8,229 nt of DNA, taken from assembly GCA_002389705.1 (NCBI GenBank), contig DGQJ01000329.1, positions 5,226 through 13,454 on the forward strand, given 5' to 3'. The position numbers and the translations under genes were made by a program. Shown here in pieces: positions 6,472 through 8,229 of the stretch (position 1 is its first letter; the number at the start of each line of letters is the position of its first letter). Under the pieces are notes generated by a model. The model had not been told where the DNA came from. It searched no databases and saw only the letters and a list, made by a program, of their open reading frames with translations. The stretch comes from Bacteroidales bacterium UBA4417. Its GTDB lineage: Bacteria; Bacteroidota; Bacteroidia; Bacteroidales; UBA4417.

Positions 6472-6490
6472 CCTGAAATGTTGTTTCAGG
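6472..6490. repeat. Small hairpin between the fucosidase and six-hairpin glycosidase genes
   Basis: CCTGAAA (6472-6478) and TTTCAGG (6484-6490) form a perfect 7-bp stem with a 5-nt loop, in the middle of the 79-bp gap between two same-strand genes. On the minus strand no T run follows, so a full terminator is unlikely; an RNA-processing or stability hairpin, or a small operator, is possible. Confidence 0.45.
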
Positions 6491-6525
6491 ATATCTGATT
6501 TTTATTATTTCCTCAAGGATGGTGT

Positions 6526-7923
6526 TTACTTTTGATTTAAAAATATCTCTATAACCGGAATTTCGACATTGGGCTTTAATACCGGCAGGCTTAAACTTAT
6601 TACATCTGCCAATTGAGCTTCGGTATTCCAATAGCCTTTGTTTTCCGAAAACTGAACTTCTGAGCCATCGTGCAGCATCTGTGCATATTTTATTCTTCCT
6701 TTAAAGCCTTTCAGGTTGAGTGTGCCTATTGGCCAGTCGAGGCAATGAATATAAATGCGGTTTGTGAGCGGGTTGTAAGTCAGAATGCAGTTGTCGGGAG
6801 CCTTGAATTCAGGCGGAGCCTCAGTACAACCATAAATAGAACGGCTGTTGAATTTCATCCATTCGCCCATGGCTTTAAGTCGCTCCCGGGCACGGGGATC
6901 GATGGTTCCCCGACTTGTGGGTCCGAGATTGAGCAGGAGATTTCCGCCTTTGCTTACTGACTCTATCAGCAGGCCAAGCAATTGCTTGTTATCTTTCCAG
7001 GTATTCTCATCGCGATAATAACCCCATGATCCCGAGAAGGTCTGGCAGGTTTCCCACGGAACGCGTTTTCCATTTACTTCGGGCCATTTGCTAACTTTGT
7101 ACTGTTCAGGTGTTGTGAAATCCCATCCGCCTTCAACGTCCTGCAGATCAAGCCTGTCATTTACCAGGATATTTGGTTGAAGTTTTCGGACTAATTTCAG
7201 AAGGTTTTCCGAATCCCAGTCATTATGACCTTTCCCATGAATACCCCAGGGGAAAGAAAAATCGAGCCACAGTATGCTGATTTCTCCATAATTGGTCAGC
7301 AGTTCAGTAACCTGGTTTTTAATGTATTCGCGGTATTTTGCCATATCGCGGCCCTGGTTGACACGCTGGTAGGCTGAATCGGAATCCTGGCTTTGTGGAT
7401 GTTGCAGGTCGATGGTATAATCCGGATGATGCCAGTCGATCAGCGAATAGTAAAACCCGATTTTGATGCCTTCGGCCCGAAATGCATCAACCCATTCGCG
7501 CAACAAGTCTTTCCCGTAAGGAGTATTTGTTGATTTGTAATCGGTAAATTTTGAATCGAAAAGGCAGAATCCTTCGTGATGCTTGGTGGTGATAACCGCA
7601 TATTTCATCCCGGCTTCTTTTGCCATGCGGGCCCATTCTTTCGGGTTGTACATATCGGGATTGAACATTTCGAAGTACTTTTCATACTGCTGGTTTGTCA
7701 TCCTTTCGTACTTTTTTACCCATTCGTGGCGCGAAGGCATGGAATACAGCCCCCAGTGAATAAACATCCCGAAACGGTCGTCTGTCCACCATTTCATGCG
7801 CTGCGCTTTATGTTCATCTGTTTCCTTAGGGAGCTGGGCAAAACTTCTGCCTGTGAACGAAACCATGGTGAACGAAATAATCAGCGTGAAAGCGATCCTG
7901 TTCAGTACATCTTTTTTTATCAT
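6526..7923 (-). CDS. Alpha-L-fucosidase, glycoside hydrolase family GH29
   Basis: A 465-residue exported retaining fucosidase that removes alpha-linked L-fucose from glycan ends. A signal peptide occupies residues 1-29 (hydrophobic AFTLIISFTMVSFTG, cleavage near SFA|QLPK). The GH29 (beta/alpha)8 domain follows at about 35-365, with WWTDDRFGMFIHWGLYSMPS (45-64), TTKHHEGFCLFDS (112-124), YYSLIDWHHPDY (158-169) and ILWLDF (217-222), where Asp221 matches the family nucleophile. KGGNLLLNLGP (325-335) is also typical. Glu273 (TTPEQ) is a candidate acid/base, a position that varies in GH29. The last 100 residues form the usual C-terminal beta-sandwich. Length is normal. It lies 84 bp after the sialidase-like gene and 79 bp before the six-hairpin glycosidase gene. 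A TATATTTG promoter element just upstream means it can start its own transcript. Linkage preference cannot be read from sequence. Confidence 0.97.
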   Translation of the reverse strand: MIKKDVLNRIAFTLIISFTMVSFTGRSFAQLPKETDEHKAQRMKWWTDDRFGMFIHWGLYSMPSRHEWVKKYERMTNQQYEKYFEMFNPDMYNPKEWARMAKEAGMKYAVITTKHHEGFCLFDSKFTDYKSTNTPYGKDLLREWVDAFRAEGIKIGFYYSLIDWHHPDYTIDLQHPQSQDSDSAYQRVNQGRDMAKYREYIKNQVTELLTNYGEISILWLDFSFPWGIHGKGHNDWDSENLLKLVRKLQPNILVNDRLDLQDVEGGWDFTTPEQYKVSKWPEVNGKRVPWETCQTFSGSWGYYRDENTWKDNKQLLGLLIESVSKGGNLLLNLGPTSRGTIDPRARERLKAMGEWMKFNSRSIYGCTEAPPEFKAPDNCILTYNPLTNRIYIHCLDWPIGTLNLKGFKGRIKYAQMLHDGSEVQFSENKGYWNTEAQLADVISLSLPVLKPNVEIPVIEIFLNQK

Positions 7924-7949
7924 AATGGAATTGTTTCCGCGTTTTTCTG

Positions 7950-7957
7950 CAAATATA
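7950..7957 (-). promoter_or_regulatory. Bacteroidota-type -7 promoter element for the GH29 fucosidase gene
   Basis: The minus strand reads TATATTTG (TAnnTTTG), 26 nt before the fucosidase ATG. No clear -33 partner is visible at the usual distance. It suggests a promoter inside the glycosidase cluster that serves the fucosidase and the gene after it. Confidence 0.55.
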
Positions 7958-7981
7958 GCGATGAATCAGGCTTTTTCATAA

Positions 7982-8005
7982 CCTTTGGCGTAACCGGGTC
8001 AAAGG
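7982..8005. repeat. Inverted repeat after the sialidase-like gene
   Basis: CCTTTG (7982-7987) pairs with CAAAGG (8000-8005), 3 nt beyond the stop codon of the sialidase-like gene on the minus strand. The T tract after it is poor (TTATGAAAAAG), so it is at best a weak terminator. Confidence 0.35.
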
Positions 8006-8007
8006 CC

Positions 8008-8229
8008 TTATTTTACATCATTTGGTGACCATTTTTTAATTGTAAAAACAATTTCGGAGTAATTATTTCTTTCGTAAAGCACGACTATTTCATGTTTACG
8101 TATCTTTACCATATCAGCGTAAGCTGTATAATCTCCTTTTCCAGGATCAGTTGATTTATCGACCGGAATGGCTATCGGCCAGTCGCAGCCATTATTTAAG
8201 CTAATCCGCAGGGTAAGGTTATCCCTGTA
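8008..8229 (-). CDS. C-terminal end of a sialidase-like (BNR/Asp-box beta-propeller) protein, truncated by the right window edge
   Basis: The minus strand is open from the window edge to a TAA at 8010-8008, giving the last 73 residues of a protein. They begin YRDNLTLRISLNNGCDW and end SPNDVK. SLNNGCDW fits a degenerate Asp box (SxNxGxxW instead of SxDxGxxW). DYTAYADMVKIRKHEIVVLY followed by ERN resembles the final propeller blade of exo-sialidases, where a Tyr in an AYS-like context is the nucleophile (here Tyr at 8121-8119) and LYE follows. The RIP motif and arginine triad would lie outside the window, so GH33 activity cannot be confirmed; a non-sialidase propeller is possible. It is upstream of the GH29 gene on the same strand, consistent with removal of capping sugars in order. 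No internal start is proposed. Confidence 0.75.
   Translation of the reverse strand, partial: YRDNLTLRISLNNGCDWPIAIPVDKSTDPGKGDYTAYADMVKIRKHEIVVLYERNNYSEIVFTIKKWSPNDVK

Noticed and set aside
7576..8028. 150-codon plus-strand ORF opposite the GH29 start and sialidase end
   Set aside because: It runs antisense to two recognised genes and across their gap; no domain or promoter supports it.

Overview
The window looks like a chromosomal piece of a Bacteroidota bacterium, probably Bacteroidia; I cannot name the genus. The evidence is the set of protein types, the near absence of Shine-Dalgarno sequences, and four matches to the Bacteroidota -7 promoter element TAnnTTTG, each 26-37 nt upstream of a start codon. 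There are eight protein genes, two of them cut by the window edges. Seven run on the minus strand and one on the plus strand. I see no rRNA, tRNA, CRISPR array, insertion sequence or phage gene.

Left part (1-2406): the first 239 codons of gcvP (glycine decarboxylase, minus strand) start at 717. They diverge, across about 300 bp of AT-rich spacer, from a 10-helix EamA/DMT-type transporter (1017-1943, plus). The transporter ends 4 bp from the end of a convergent bcp-type peroxiredoxin gene (1948-2406, minus).

Middle part (2484-4152): a small ECF sigma factor gene and, upstream on the same strand, a MerR-type regulator with a C-terminal cobalamin-binding half. The regulator keeps the Wx9EH signature and the cobalamin-ligand histidine of the CarH/LitR photoreceptors, but has Gln where T. 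thermophilus CarH has the second, photoproduct-forming His. Each gene has its own intrinsic terminator. The sigma gene promoter is overlapped by a 25-bp near-perfect dyad and followed upstream by GT(T/C)(A/C)AAA boxes at exact 11-bp steps. My reading is a light- and/or B12-responsive repressor controlling an ECF sigma factor, with a peroxiredoxin as the next gene. No carotenoid gene is present in the window.

Right part (4452-8229): three consecutive minus-strand genes for exported glycan-degrading enzymes. In transcription order they are the C-terminal 73 residues of a sialidase-like beta-propeller protein, a GH29 alpha-L-fucosidase and a 664-residue six-hairpin glycosidase. Together they suggest stepwise removal of terminal sugars from a fucosylated and possibly sialylated glycan. 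No SusC/SusD pair or regulator of the locus lies inside the window. The 299-bp spacer between this cluster and the MerR gene holds a plus-strand promoter-like element and a long-range stem-loop that no gene explains.
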